NCBI RefSeq assembly: GCF_018070325.1
Contig: NZ_JAGPXY010000042.1
Coordinates: 1 to 55,697 of the forward strand
Length of the DNA: 55,697 nt
Direction: 5' to 3'
DNA from: Micromonospora sp. H61
GTDB taxonomy: Bacteria > Actinomycetota > Actinomycetes > Mycobacteriales > Micromonosporaceae
How positions within the stretch are numbered: the stretch's first letter is position 1; the number at the start of each line of letters is the position of its first letter. Below the pieces are notes generated by a model. It did not search any database. It saw nothing but the letters and a program-made list of their open reading frames with translations, and was not told where the DNA came from. The position numbers were made by a program, and so were the translations under genes. Positions 44,385 through 52,896 of the stretch are shown one piece after another.

Positions 44385-45356
44385 TCAGCTTCCCGTGCGG
44401 GCCGGAACGTCGTCCGGGTTGAAGTTGTCCTGCGTCCGCCGCGTGTCGAACGGCTGCGTGGTCGTCGCGTACGGCTGCTCACCGATCGCGGACAGCGCGT
44501 CCTGGGTGGACTTGCCGCTCTGCTTGGCCGCCAGGAACTGGTCGTACTTCTCCGGCGAGACCACCCGCAGCTCGAAGTTCATGAACGCGTGGTAGCTGCC
44601 GCACAGTTCGGCGCAACGCCCGACGTAGGCACCCTCGGCGTCCAGGCTCGAAACCTCGAACACGTTGCGGATCTTGCCCGGCATGACGTCCCGCTTGAAG
44701 AGCAGCTCCGGCACCCAGAACGAGTGGATGACGTCGCGGCTGGTCTCCTCGAACCGGATGGACCGGTTGGTCGGCAGCACCAGCACCGGGATGACCTCGC
44801 TGGTGCCGAGCGTCGACGCGGTGGTGGTGGCTTCCGTACCCTGGCCGTCCCGGTAGTTGAACTGCCAGTTCCACTTGAACGCGACGACCTCGACGGTGAC
44901 GTCCGGGTTCTTCGACAACTTGTCGACGTCGGTCTGCACGATCGCCGTGTAGTAGAAGAGCACGGAGACGATCAGGATCGGCGCGATGGTGTAGAGGAAC
45001 TCCATCGGCATGTTGTAGCGGGTCTGCACCGGCAGCGCGTTGCCACGCTTGCGGTACCGCACGACGCACCAGAAGATCAGGCCCCACACGAAGACGCCGA
45101 CCGCGAGCGCGGCGATGCAGGAGGCGATCCACAGGTCGTACATCCGCTTGGACTCCGGCGAGATGCCGCCCTGCGGCCAGCCGAAGCCGTGGAACGTCTG
45201 ACCCACGTCACAGCCCGTGAGCAGAACCAGCAACGCCACGCCACCGAGACCGAGCCCAGCCAGGCGACCAGCACCACGCCCCCGGCGTCCACCAACCCCT
45301 GGGGAAGCGCTGTGCCGTACGGCCGACGGCCGTACCTCCGAACTCCTTGCGACCAC
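44385..45356 (-). CDS. ctaC: Cytochrome c oxidase subunit II
   Basis: This 323-residue lipoprotein carries the CuA electron-entry site. A basic N-terminus and a lipobox LLTGC (Cys49) show lipid anchoring. Two transmembrane helices follow, then the aromatic strand FKWNWQF, IHSFWVPELL (His ligand) and the CuA loop GRCAELCGSYHAFM (two Cys, His, Met). The serine of the usual CSELCG is Ala here. The GTG at 45354-45356 has GGAGG nine nt upstream. ctaD, which in Streptomyces lies between ctaC and ctaF, is not here, as in M. tuberculosis. Confidence 0.95.
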   Translation of the reverse strand: MVARSSEVRPSAVRHSASPGVGGRRGRGAGRLAGLGLGGVALLVLLTGCDVGQTFHGFGWPQGGISPESKRMYDLWIASCIAALAVGVFVWGLIFWCVVRYRKRGNALPVQTRYNMPMEFLYTIAPILIVSVLFYYTAIVQTDVDKLSKNPDVTVEVVAFKWNWQFNYRDGQGTEATTTASTLGTSEVIPVLVLPTNRSIRFEETSRDVIHSFWVPELLFKRDVMPGKIRNVFEVSSLDAEGAYVGRCAELCGSYHAFMNFELRVVSPEKYDQFLAAKQSGKSTQDALSAIGEQPYATTTQPFDTRRTQDNFNPDDVPARTGS

Positions 45357-45513
45357 CTGGTCCTGCCTCCCTAGCGCGCCGCGGTGCGTCTTTCCTCAGC
45401 ACCCGCGGCAAAGGCGTCACCGACGGTCGCAGATTACTCGACCATGACGGACTCGGCCGTGGTGGGGTCACTGTCCGACCCCCATCGGGGGGATCCTAGG
45501 CATACCGCCGCGA

Positions 45514-45519
45514 TAGCCT
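45514..45519 (+). promoter_or_regulatory. -10 element for the leader/cysteine desulfurase unit
   Basis: TAGCCT fits TANNNT and ends eight nt before the GTG of the leader mini-ORF at 45528, so transcription probably begins next to that GTG. Confidence 0.5.
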
Positions 45520-45527
45520 CTTGGTCT

Positions 45528-45590
45528 GTGAGCGCGAGGAGTGAGCCGGGGTTGCGAGCCCCGCGGCCGCGAACGAAGGCAGGTCTGTGA
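45528..45590 (+). CDS. Leader mini-ORF in a dispersed repeat (copy B)
   Basis: A 20-codon ORF starts GTGAGCGCGAGGAGTGAG and encodes a peptide beginning VSARSEPGLR, rich in Arg and Pro. Its TGA overlaps the GTG of the cysteine desulfurase gene as GTGA. The DNA repeats copy A (11761-11820) with a five-base insertion. An AGGCAGG near the 3' end can act as the ribosome site of the next gene. Translation is not demonstrated. Confidence 0.5.
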   Translation: MSARSEPGLRAPRPRTKAGL

Positions 45591-46738
45591 GCGCACCTCC
45601 GGTCTACCTGGACGCGGCGACCGCCGCGCCGATGCATCCGGTCGCGCGGCAGGCTCTGCTGGCCGCGCTCGACGACGGCTGGGCCGACCCGGGCAAGCTG
45701 TACACGCAGGCCCGCCGGGCCCGGCAACTGCTCGACGCCGCCCGCGAGGCCACCGCGCTGACGCTCGGCGTCCGCGCCGATGAGGTCTCCTTCACCCCCA
45801 GCGGTACGACCGCGGCCCACGGCGCGGTGCTCGGCGGTCTGGCGGGGCGGCGCCGGTTCGGGTCGACGCTGGTGCACTCGGCGATCGAGCACTCGGCGGT
45901 GCTGCACGCCGCGGAACGGCACGTCGGCGCGGGCGGGACGGCCGCCGCGGTGCCGGTCGACCGGTTGGGCCGGCTGGACCTGACCGCGTGGTCGACCGCC
46001 GTTCGGGCCCCGGGGGTCGCACTGGCCGCGTTGATCACCGCCAGTCACGAGGTGGGGACGGTGCAGCCGGTCGCCGAGGCGGCGGCGGCCTGCGCCGACG
46101 TGGGTGTGCCGCTGTACGTGGACGCGGCGCAGTCGGTGGGCCGGGTGCCCCTGCCGGCCGGCTGGTCGGTGCTCACGGCGAGCGCCCACAAGTGGGGCGG
46201 GCCACCCGGAGTGGGGTTGCTGGCGGTCCGGAAGGGCACTCGCTGGGAGTCACCCTGGCCGGCCGACGAGCGGGAGAGCGGACGTACCCCCGGGGTGGTG
46301 AACCTGCCCGCGGTCGTGGCGGCGGCGGCGAGCCTGCGCGCGGCGGCGGCCGACGCGGCGGCCGAGGCGGCCCGGTTGGCCGACCTGGTGGACCGGGTCC
46401 GGGAGCGGGTAGCGGCGGAGGTGCCCGACGTGGAGGTGGTCGGCGACCCGGTGCTCCGGCTCCCCCACCTGGTCACCTTCTCCTGCCTGTACGTCGACGG
46501 GGAGGCGTTGCTGCACGCTCTGGACCGGCGGGGCTTCGCCGTGTCGTCCGGCTCGTCCTGCACCTCGTCCACGTTGCGTCCGTCGCACGTGCTGGAGGCG
46601 ATGGGGGTGCTCTCGCACGGCAACGTGCGGGTCAGCCTGCACCGGGAGACGACCGAGGCGGACGTGGAGCGGTTCCTGACCGAGCTGCCGGGGATCGTCG
46701 CCGGGCTGCGCGCCGAGGCCGGGGTGGTGGGGCTGTGA
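45587..46738 (+). CDS. Cysteine desulfurase (NifS/IscS-like, aminotransferase class V)
   Basis: This 383-residue PLP enzyme takes sulfur from cysteine. It starts with VYLDAATAAPMHP, has the PLP Lys in LTASAHKWGGPPGVG, and the loop with the sulfur-accepting cysteine in SGSSCTSSTLRPSHVLEAMG. A TusA-like sulfur carrier gene follows with a 4-bp GTGA overlap, which suggests the two pass sulfur to a dedicated acceptor such as tRNA thiolation or cofactor synthesis. No iscU/sufU or thiolase gene is near. Confidence 0.9.
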   Translation: MSAPPVYLDAATAAPMHPVARQALLAALDDGWADPGKLYTQARRARQLLDAAREATALTLGVRADEVSFTPSGTTAAHGAVLGGLAGRRRFGSTLVHSAIEHSAVLHAAERHVGAGGTAAAVPVDRLGRLDLTAWSTAVRAPGVALAALITASHEVGTVQPVAEAAAACADVGVPLYVDAAQSVGRVPLPAGWSVLTASAHKWGGPPGVGLLAVRKGTRWESPWPADERESGRTPGVVNLPAVVAAAASLRAAAADAAAEAARLADLVDRVRERVAAEVPDVEVVGDPVLRLPHLVTFSCLYVDGEALLHALDRRGFAVSSGSSCTSSTLRPSHVLEAMGVLSHGNVRVSLHRETTEADVERFLTELPGIVAGLRAEAGVVGL

Positions 46739-46968
46739 CGATGCCGGACGAGGTGATCGACTGCCGGGGGCAACGCTGCCCGCTGCCGGTGATCGCGGCG
46801 GCGCGACGGATGCCCGAGGTGCCGGTCGGCACTGTGGTCCGGGTGCTGGCCGACGACCCGGCGGCGGCGGTCGACATCCCCGCCTGGTGCCGGATGCGCG
46901 GCCAGGAGTTCCTAGGGTCCGTCAACGGCCCAGACGGCCCCGCCTACGACGTACGCCGCACCCACTAA
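46735..46968 (+). CDS. TusA-family sulfur carrier protein
   Basis: This protein of about 77 residues has the TusA/SirA motif CPLP with an extra cysteine before it (DCRGQRCPLPVIAAARRM), then the strand TVVRVLADDPAAAVDIPAWCRMRGQEF. The motif's first Cys carries persulfide sulfur. The GTG at 46735 overlaps the desulfurase stop; ATG 46741 is an alternative start. It is probably the direct sulfur acceptor of the upstream enzyme. Confidence 0.88.
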   Translation: MTMPDEVIDCRGQRCPLPVIAAARRMPEVPVGTVVRVLADDPAAAVDIPAWCRMRGQEFLGSVNGPDGPAYDVRRTH

Positions 46969-47000
46969 CCCCAACCCTGCCCCGCTCCCCGGCCACCCCC

Positions 47001-47072
47001 GCGATCTTGCAGTTTCTGCGTGGACAAAGGGGTGCAGAAGCCGCGAGACGGCGACAGAAAGTGCAAGATCGC
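47001..47072. repeat. Intergenic imperfect palindrome
   Basis: Two 18-nt arms (47001-47018 and 47055-47072) with one mismatch begin GCGATCTTGC and frame a 36-nt loop. It lies between the convergent TusA and adenosine kinase genes. It is larger than a simple terminator and looks like one of the dispersed palindromes common in this family; a terminator role is also possible. Confidence 0.6.
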
Positions 47073-47090
47073 CGGGAGTGGGGGTGAGGG

Positions 47091-48071
47091 CTACGCCGGG
47101 AGGAGGTGGGGGCGGACCTCTTCCGCCGCGGTGTCGCCGTAGGACTCGGCGAGCCGCTTGACGAACAGGTCGCGACGGACGTCGTACTCCTGGGTGCCGA
47201 CGGTCTCCAGGACCAGCGTGGCCAGCAACGAGCCGACCTGGGCGGCGCGTTCCAGGCCGAGACCCCAGGAGAGCGCGGTGAAGAAGCCGGCCCGGAAGCC
47301 GTCGCCGACACCGGTCGGATCGACCGCGCGGATCTCCCGCGCGATCGGTACGTGGATCGGGTCGATGCCGCGCCCGGCGATCTCCACACCGTGCTTGCCC
47401 AACGTGGTGACCCGCACCTTGACCAGGTCCAGCAGTTGGTCGTCGCTGAGCTGCGCCTTGCTCTGCAGCAGCGACTTCTCGTAGTCGTTGGTCATCAGGT
47501 ACTCGGCGCCTTCGATCAGCGCCACCACGTCCTCGCCGGGCATCCGGGCGAGCTGCTGGGACGGGTCGGCGGCGAAGGCGTACCCGCGGGTGCGGCACTC
47601 GGCCGAGTGCCGCAGCATCGCCTCGGGGTCGTTCGCGCCGACCAGCACCAGGTCCAGACCGCCGAGCCGGTCGGCGACCGGGGCCAGCTCGATGTTGCGG
47701 GCCTCGCTCATCGCACCGGCGTAGAACGACGCGATCTGGCACATGTCGGTGTCGGTGGTGCAGACGAAGCGGGCGGTGTGCGCCACCTCGCTGATGTGCA
47801 CCGAGTCGCAGTCCACGCCGTGGCGCTCGAGCCAGGAGCGGTAGTCGGCGAAGTCGGCGCCGACCGCACCGAGCAGCACCGGGCGCAGCCCGAGCTGACC
47901 CATCCCGAAGGAGATGTTCGCCGCCACGCCGCCGCGGCGGAGCACCAGGTCGTCCACCAGGAAGGAGAGGGACACCTTGTGCAGTTGATCGGCGATGAGC
48001 TGGTCGGCGAAGCGGCCGGGGAAGCTCATCAGGTGATCGGTGGCGATCGAGCCGGTGACGGCGATCTTCAT
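47091..48071 (-). CDS. adoK: Adenosine kinase (PfkB family)
   Basis: This 326-residue enzyme phosphorylates adenosine to AMP with ATP. It matches M. tuberculosis AdoK (Rv2202c) closely: AVTGSIATDHLMSFPGRF, the lid KVSLSFLVDDLVLRRGGVAANISFG, ADPSQQLARMPGED, and the anion-hole motif DPTGVGDGFRAGF with catalytic Asp257. It resembles ribokinase-type sugar kinases in fold rather than eukaryotic adenosine kinase. It lies in a conserved order with the Fe-S carrier and glycerate kinase genes. Confidence 0.93.
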   Translation of the reverse strand: MKIAVTGSIATDHLMSFPGRFADQLIADQLHKVSLSFLVDDLVLRRGGVAANISFGMGQLGLRPVLLGAVGADFADYRSWLERHGVDCDSVHISEVAHTARFVCTTDTDMCQIASFYAGAMSEARNIELAPVADRLGGLDLVLVGANDPEAMLRHSAECRTRGYAFAADPSQQLARMPGEDVVALIEGAEYLMTNDYEKSLLQSKAQLSDDQLLDLVKVRVTTLGKHGVEIAGRGIDPIHVPIAREIRAVDPTGVGDGFRAGFFTALSWGLGLERAAQVGSLLATLVLETVGTQEYDVRRDLFVKRLAESYGDTAAEEVRPHLLPA

Positions 48072-48218
48072 GTCAACCCTCGGGGTCGGGAGCAGGGCGC
48101 GGGTCAGCCTACCGGGACGGCAACGCGATGGTCACCGCTCGGTCGGACTACGGCAACCAGCCCGCCACCGCCCCCTTCGGGACCGCTCCCGGACCGGTGC
48201 GACCGCCGACCGGTACGG

Positions 48219-48250
48219 CGATGGGGCCGTCCCGAAGAACGGCCCCATCG
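48219..48250 (-). terminator. Terminator of the Fe-S carrier gene
   Basis: A perfect 12-bp stem (48219-48230 with 48239-48250) with an 8-nt loop lies 20 nt after the stop of the minus-strand ErpA-like gene. Confidence 0.7.
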
Positions 48251-48270
48251 TCGCTGGTGTGTGGTGTGAC

Positions 48271-48639
48271 TCAGTTGAACGAGTCACCGCAGGCGCAGGA
48301 GCTGCCCGCGTTGGGGTTGTCGATGGTGAAGCCCTGGGCGTCGATCCGGTCGGCGAAGTCGATCGTCGCGCCGGAAAGGTACGGGGCGCTCATCCGGTCG
48401 ACGACGACCTCGACACCACCGAAGTCGGTCACGACGTCACCGTCGAGCGAACGCTCGTCGAAGAAGAGCTGGTACCGCAGGCCGGAGCAGCCGCCCGGCT
48501 GCACGGCGACGCGGAGCCGCAGGTCGTCGCGGCCCTCCTGCTCGATCAGGGCCTTGACCTTCTGCGCCGCGACGTCGGTGAGGACGACGGAAGTAGGGGC
48601 CTTGGCCTCGGTCGACTCGGTCTGCGCTGGCGTGGTCAC
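48271..48639 (-). CDS. erpA: Iron-sulfur cluster insertion protein (ErpA/HesB family)
   Basis: This 122-residue A-type carrier has the three cluster cysteines Cys51 (GGCSGLRY), Cys115 and Cys117 (SCACGDSF). The N-terminal 15 residues are disordered. The GTG at 48637-48639 has GGGAG eight nt upstream; the longer frame upstream is not conserved. Orthologue of M. tuberculosis Rv2204c. It supplies 4Fe-4S clusters, plausibly to NadA encoded nearby. Confidence 0.92.
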   Translation of the reverse strand: MTTPAQTESTEAKAPTSVVLTDVAAQKVKALIEQEGRDDLRLRVAVQPGGCSGLRYQLFFDERSLDGDVVTDFGGVEVVVDRMSAPYLSGATIDFADRIDAQGFTIDNPNAGSSCACGDSFN

Positions 48640-48820
48640 GTGGAAGTCTCCCTGCGCGGTTTGGGTCCGGACGCACTGGCCAACGTCGCGCGTCGTCCAG
48701 TGATTCCCGGTTGTGGTCCTCAGCCGATCGTACGCCGCCTCGGCCGGGCTCACCCGCGTGGCGTGACCCCCGCCGCAGGTAGGCCCTCGGTCGGGGCGGG
48801 CGCACGGGCGCTCGGGACGC

Positions 48821-49960
48821 TCAGCGGCTCCACTGCCGGGCCAGTCGGGCGCCCAGCTCGCGCAGCCCCTCCGCGGGCCGGCTCAGCGCCGCGTCGAGCC
48901 CGCCGCCCTCCTCGCCGCCGAAGTGCTCCACCAGGCTGTACGCGTCGGTCACCCCGGCCGACGCGGCCTCCCGCCGGCCGGTGCTCACCTGCCCGGCCAC
49001 CACCACGCAGGGAACTCCCCGGTCACGGGCGGCGCCGGCCACCCCGGCGACGACCTTGCCGCGCAGCGACTGGTGGTCGAACGACCCCTCACCGGTGATC
49101 ACCAGGTCGGCGGTGTCCAGCGCGGTGTCGAGTCGGGTGGCCCGGGTGACCAGACCGATCCCCGACTCGCAGTCGCCGCCCAGGGCGAGCAGCGCCGCGC
49201 CGATGCCACCGGCGGCCCCGCCCCCGGGCAGCGAGCCGAGCCCCGCCGGGCAGCCGGCCAGATCCCGTTCCAGCACCGCCGCGAACCGCTCCAGGGCGGC
49301 GTCGAGCAGCAGAACGTCGGCCCGGTCGGCGCCCTTCTGCGGGCCGAACACGTTGCTGGCGCCGTGCAGGCCGAGCAGGGGATTGTCCACGTCGGTGGCC
49401 GCGACCAGCCGGACGCCGCGCAGCCGGGCCGCGCCGTCCAGCGCGTCGACCGCGGCGAGCGCCGCCCCGCCGTACGGCAGCGCGGCGCCGCCCTGGTCGA
49501 GGGGGGTCACGCCCAGCGCGGCGAGCATTCCGGCGCCGCCGTCGTTGGTGCCGGAGCCGCCCAGCCCGATCACCACAGCGCGGGCACCGCTCTCCACAGC
49601 GGCGGCCACCAACAGACCCAGCCCGTACGAGGTGGTGGTCTTCGGGTCGCGCTCGGCCGCGGAGAGCAGGTGCAGGCCGCACGCCTGTGCGCTCTCCAGG
49701 TAGGCGGTCGCGCCGTCGGCGGTGAGCAGGATCTCACCGGCTGCCGGGCGGCCCAGCGGATCGACGGTCGACACCGGCACCCGCCGGCCGCCGAGGGCCT
49801 CGGCGAGCACCTCCACGAAGCCCGGTCCGCCGTCCGCGAGGGGCCGGATCAGCAGATCGTCTCCGTCGGTGACGGTGCGCCAACCGGCGGCGACGGCGGC
49901 GGCCACCTCCGGTGCGGACAGGGTGCCGGCGAACTTGTCCGGGCAGAGCAGCACGCGCAT
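48821..49960 (-). CDS. Glycerate kinase (GarK/GlxK family)
   Basis: This 379-residue enzyme phosphorylates D-glycerate, usually to 2-phosphoglycerate in this family. It has VLLCPDKFAGTLSAPEVA at the N-terminus, ADGGPGFVEVL, LESAQACGL, GLGGSGTNDGGAGMLAALG, ATDVDNPLLG, FGPQKGA, and ITGEGSFDHQSLRGK near the C-terminus. The ATG at 49958-49960 has no clear ribosome site. Orthologue by context of M. tuberculosis Rv2205c. It is divergent from nadA, with 68 bp between the starts. Confidence 0.9.
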   Translation of the reverse strand: MRVLLCPDKFAGTLSAPEVAAAVAAGWRTVTDGDDLLIRPLADGGPGFVEVLAEALGGRRVPVSTVDPLGRPAAGEILLTADGATAYLESAQACGLHLLSAAERDPKTTTSYGLGLLVAAAVESGARAVVIGLGGSGTNDGGAGMLAALGVTPLDQGGAALPYGGAALAAVDALDGAARLRGVRLVAATDVDNPLLGLHGASNVFGPQKGADRADVLLLDAALERFAAVLERDLAGCPAGLGSLPGGGAAGGIGAALLALGGDCESGIGLVTRATRLDTALDTADLVITGEGSFDHQSLRGKVVAGVAGAARDRGVPCVVVAGQVSTGRREAASAGVTDAYSLVEHFGGEEGGGLDAALSRPAEGLRELGARLARQWSR

Positions 49961-50028
49961 GCCGAGCAGTGTGGCAGCCCACACCGAGCGAGGCTGTGTC
50001 GCGCTCGCGCTGTGGGACCATGGGCTAC

Positions 50029-51228
50029 GTGACTTCGACCTGGGTGGAACCCTCCAACACGGCGACGGCTCTGCTGCTGCTCGGCCGGGGCAGCGACCCC
50101 GACACCGAGCGCGGCGTCGAGTGTCCGGGCGACCTGCCGGCGCCCAGCGATCCGGATCTGGTGGCCCGTGCCACCGCCGCGAAGGCGAAGCTGGGCAGCA
50201 AGGTCTTCGTGCTGGGGCACCACTACCAGCGCGACGAGGTGATCCAGTTCGCCGACGTGACGGGCGACTCGTTCAAGCTGGCCCGGGAGGCCGCGGCCCG
50301 TCCGGACGCGGAGTACATCGTCTTCTGCGGCGTGCACTTCATGGCCGAGAGCGCCGACATCCTCACCACCGACACCCAGCGGGTGATCCTGCCGGACCTC
50401 GCGGCGGGTTGCTCGATGGCGGACATGGCCGTGCTGGGCCAGGTCGAGGCCGCCTGGGACACGCTGACCGAGTTGGGCATCGCCGGCGAGACCGTGCCGG
50501 TGACGTACATGAACTCCTCGGCCGACATCAAGGGTTTCGTGGGCCGCAACGGCGGCGTGGTCTGCACCTCGTCCAACGCCAAGCGCGCCCTGGACTGGGC
50601 CTTCGAGCAGGGGTCGAAGGTGCTCTTCCTGCCGGATCAGCACCTGGGCCGCAACACCGCGGTGCTGGAGATGGGCCTGTCGCTGGACGACTGCGTGCTC
50701 TACGACCCGCACAAGCCCGGTGGCGGGCTCACGCCGGAGCAGTTGCGCGACGCCAAGATGATCCTGTGGCGGGGGCACTGCTCGGTGCACGGCCGGTTCA
50801 CCCTGGAGAGCGTCAACGACGTACGGGAGCGGGTGCCCGGGGTCAACGTCCTGGTCCACCCGGAGTGCCGGCACGAGGTGGTCACGGCCTCCGACTACGT
50901 CGGGTCCACCGAATACATCATCAAGACCATCGAGGCGGCTCCGGCCGGCTCGGCGTGGGCGCTCGGCACCGAGCTGAACCTGGTCCGCCGGCTCGCGCTG
51001 GCGCACCCGGACAAGCAGATCATGTTCCTGGACAAGGCCGTCTGCTACTGCTCGACGATGAACCGGATCGATCTGCCGCACCTGGTCTGGGCCCTGGAGG
51101 AGCTGGTCGCGGGCCGGGTCGTCAACCAGATCACTGTCGACACCGACACCGCGCACCACGCCCGGGTGGCGCTTGATCAGATGCTCGCGTTGCCCGGCGC
51201 GGACACTCCGCCGCCGACGGTGCCCTGA
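50029..51228 (+). CDS. nadA: Quinolinate synthase
   Basis: This 399-residue 4Fe-4S enzyme condenses iminoaspartate with dihydroxyacetone phosphate in NAD synthesis. Cluster cysteines are Cys100 (VFCGVHFMAE), Cys280 (HPECRHEV) and Cys339 or Cys341 (CYCSTMNR). LGHHYQRDEVIQFADVTGDS and YMNSSADIKG are substrate segments. The GTG at 50029 is chosen because VTSTWVEPSNTATALLLLGRG resembles homologue N-termini; ATG 50020 is three codons upstream. nadB and nadC are not adjacent. Confidence 0.95.
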   Translation: MTSTWVEPSNTATALLLLGRGSDPDTERGVECPGDLPAPSDPDLVARATAAKAKLGSKVFVLGHHYQRDEVIQFADVTGDSFKLAREAAARPDAEYIVFCGVHFMAESADILTTDTQRVILPDLAAGCSMADMAVLGQVEAAWDTLTELGIAGETVPVTYMNSSADIKGFVGRNGGVVCTSSNAKRALDWAFEQGSKVLFLPDQHLGRNTAVLEMGLSLDDCVLYDPHKPGGGLTPEQLRDAKMILWRGHCSVHGRFTLESVNDVRERVPGVNVLVHPECRHEVVTASDYVGSTEYIIKTIEAAPAGSAWALGTELNLVRRLALAHPDKQIMFLDKAVCYCSTMNRIDLPHLVWALEELVAGRVVNQITVDTDTAHHARVALDQMLALPGADTPPPTVP

Positions 51229-51324
51229 TCACGATCCGTAGCGCTCTTGGTACGCAAAAGTGCCGGATCACCGATTAATGCCACACACGCCGATGTGACC
51301 GAGTCCTTTTTCGTCACCGAGGGC

Positions 51325-51330
51325 TATGCT
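51325..51330 (+). promoter_or_regulatory. Predicted -10 element for murA
   Basis: TATGCT fits TANNNT and sits 111 bp before the murA start in the 212-bp interval after nadA. This predicts a leader of about 100 nt whose role is unknown. Confidence 0.4.
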
Positions 51331-51440
51331 GCCCAAGCGACGACACACGCGGGCCGTTTCGACATGGCCGCATCCGGGGTAGCGACAACGTTCAGGCGCC
51401 CCACCATCAACACGGCAGCACCGACGCGCTGGAGGTTGCG

Positions 51441-52796
51441 TTGACCGACGACGTCCTGGTTGTGCACGGAGGTACTCCGCTCGAAGGGCGGATCCGCGTG
51501 CGCGGCGCGAAGAACCTGGTATCGAAGGCGATGGTCGCCGCGTTGCTCGGCGACAGCCCGAGCCGGCTGTTCGACGTGCCCAAGATCCGCGATGTCGAGG
51601 TGGTGCGAGGTCTGCTCGGCCTGCACGGCGTCAAGGTCACCGACGGCACCGAGGACGGCGAGCTCGTCTTCGACCCGGCGAACGTGGAGAGCGCCAGCAC
51701 CGACCAGATCAACGTGCACGCCGGTTCCAGCCGGATCCCGATCCTGTTCTGCGGCCCGCTGCTGCACCGCCTCGGGCACGCGTTCATCCCGGATCTGGGT
51801 GGCTGCCACATCGGCCCGCGCCCGATCGACTTCCACCTCCAGGCGCTGCGCGAGTTCGGCGCCACTGTCGAGAAGCGGCCCGAGGGTCTGCACCTGTCCG
51901 CGCCGAACGGGCTGCACGGCACCAAGTTCGCGCTGCCGTACCCGAGCGTCGGCGCCACCGAGCAGGTGCTGCTGACCGCCGTGATGGCCGAGGGCGTCAC
52001 CGAGCTGCGCAACGCCGCCGTGGAGCCGGAGATCATCGACCTGATCTGCATCCTGCAGAAGATGGGCGCGATCATCAAGGTCCACACCGACCGGGTGATC
52101 GAGATTCAGGGCGTGCCCAAGCTGCACGGCTACACCCACCGGCCGATCCCGGACCGGATCGAGGCGGCGAGCTGGGCGGCCGCCGCCCTGGCGACCCGTG
52201 GTCACGTCGAGGTGCTGGGCGCGCAGCAGGCCGACATGATGACCTTCCTGAACATCTTCCGCTCGGTCGGCGGCGAGTACGAGGTCACCGACGCCCGCGC
52301 GCCGAAGCTGGGCGACCCCGGTCAAGAGGGCGGCATCCGCTTCTGGCACCCGGGTGGCGAGCTGAACGCTGTGGCGCTGGAGACCGACGTGCACCCCGGC
52401 TTCATGACCGACTGGCAGCAGCCGCTGGTCGTGGCGCTGACCCAGGCCCGCGGCCTGTCGATCGTCCACGAGACGGTCTACGAGCAGCGGCTGGGCTACA
52501 CCGAGGCCCTCAACTCGATGGGCGCCAACATCCAGGTCTACCGGGACTGCCTCGGCGGCACCCCGTGCCGCTTCGGCCGGCGTAACTTCAAGCACTCCGC
52601 GGTGATCGCCGGGCCGAGCAAGCTGCACGCCGCCGACCTGGTCATCCCGGACCTGCGGGCCGGGTTCAGCCACCTGATCGCGGCACTCGCGGCCGAGGGC
52701 ACCTCCCGGGTGTACGGCGTGGATCTGATCAACCGGGGCTACGAGGACTTCGAGGCGAAGCTCGCCGACCTGGGCGCGCACGCCGAGCGTCCGTAA
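51441..52796 (+). CDS. murA: UDP-N-acetylglucosamine 1-carboxyvinyltransferase
   Basis: This 451-residue EPSP-synthase-fold enzyme transfers enolpyruvate to UDP-GlcNAc, the first committed step of peptidoglycan synthesis. The PEP/fosfomycin cysteine is present as Cys122 in LGGCHIGPRPIDFH, so a fosfomycin-sensitive active site is predicted (M. tuberculosis has Asp). RGAKNLVSKAMVAALLGD replaces the usual GAKNAALP. FMTDWQQPLVVALTQARGLSIVHETVYEQRLGY is the second catalytic region. The start is TTG at 51441, five nt after GGAGG. It is a divergent, actinobacterial-type MurA; a paralogue elsewhere in the genome is possible. Confidence 0.93.
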   Translation: MTDDVLVVHGGTPLEGRIRVRGAKNLVSKAMVAALLGDSPSRLFDVPKIRDVEVVRGLLGLHGVKVTDGTEDGELVFDPANVESASTDQINVHAGSSRIPILFCGPLLHRLGHAFIPDLGGCHIGPRPIDFHLQALREFGATVEKRPEGLHLSAPNGLHGTKFALPYPSVGATEQVLLTAVMAEGVTELRNAAVEPEIIDLICILQKMGAIIKVHTDRVIEIQGVPKLHGYTHRPIPDRIEAASWAAAALATRGHVEVLGAQQADMMTFLNIFRSVGGEYEVTDARAPKLGDPGQEGGIRFWHPGGELNAVALETDVHPGFMTDWQQPLVVALTQARGLSIVHETVYEQRLGYTEALNSMGANIQVYRDCLGGTPCRFGRRNFKHSAVIAGPSKLHAADLVIPDLRAGFSHLIAALAAEGTSRVYGVDLINRGYEDFEAKLADLGAHAERP

Positions 52797-52819
52797 CCTC
52801 GGTCACCATCGTTCGGATA

Positions 52820-52856
52820 CGACGGCTCCGGGTCGCGCTGCGACCTGGAGCCGTCG
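52820..52856 (+). terminator. murA terminator
   Basis: A 17-bp stem with one mismatch (52820-52836 with 52840-52856) and a 3-nt loop lies 24 nt after the murA stop. Confidence 0.7.
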
Positions 52857-52896
52857 GCCGTTGTACCGCGATGTGCACCGGGCGCGGACCGTTGGC

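Noticed and set aside
45315..45335. GTACGGCC palindrome as a regulatory site
   Set aside because: It lies inside the ctaC coding region near the start and can be explained by codon use; no support for regulation.
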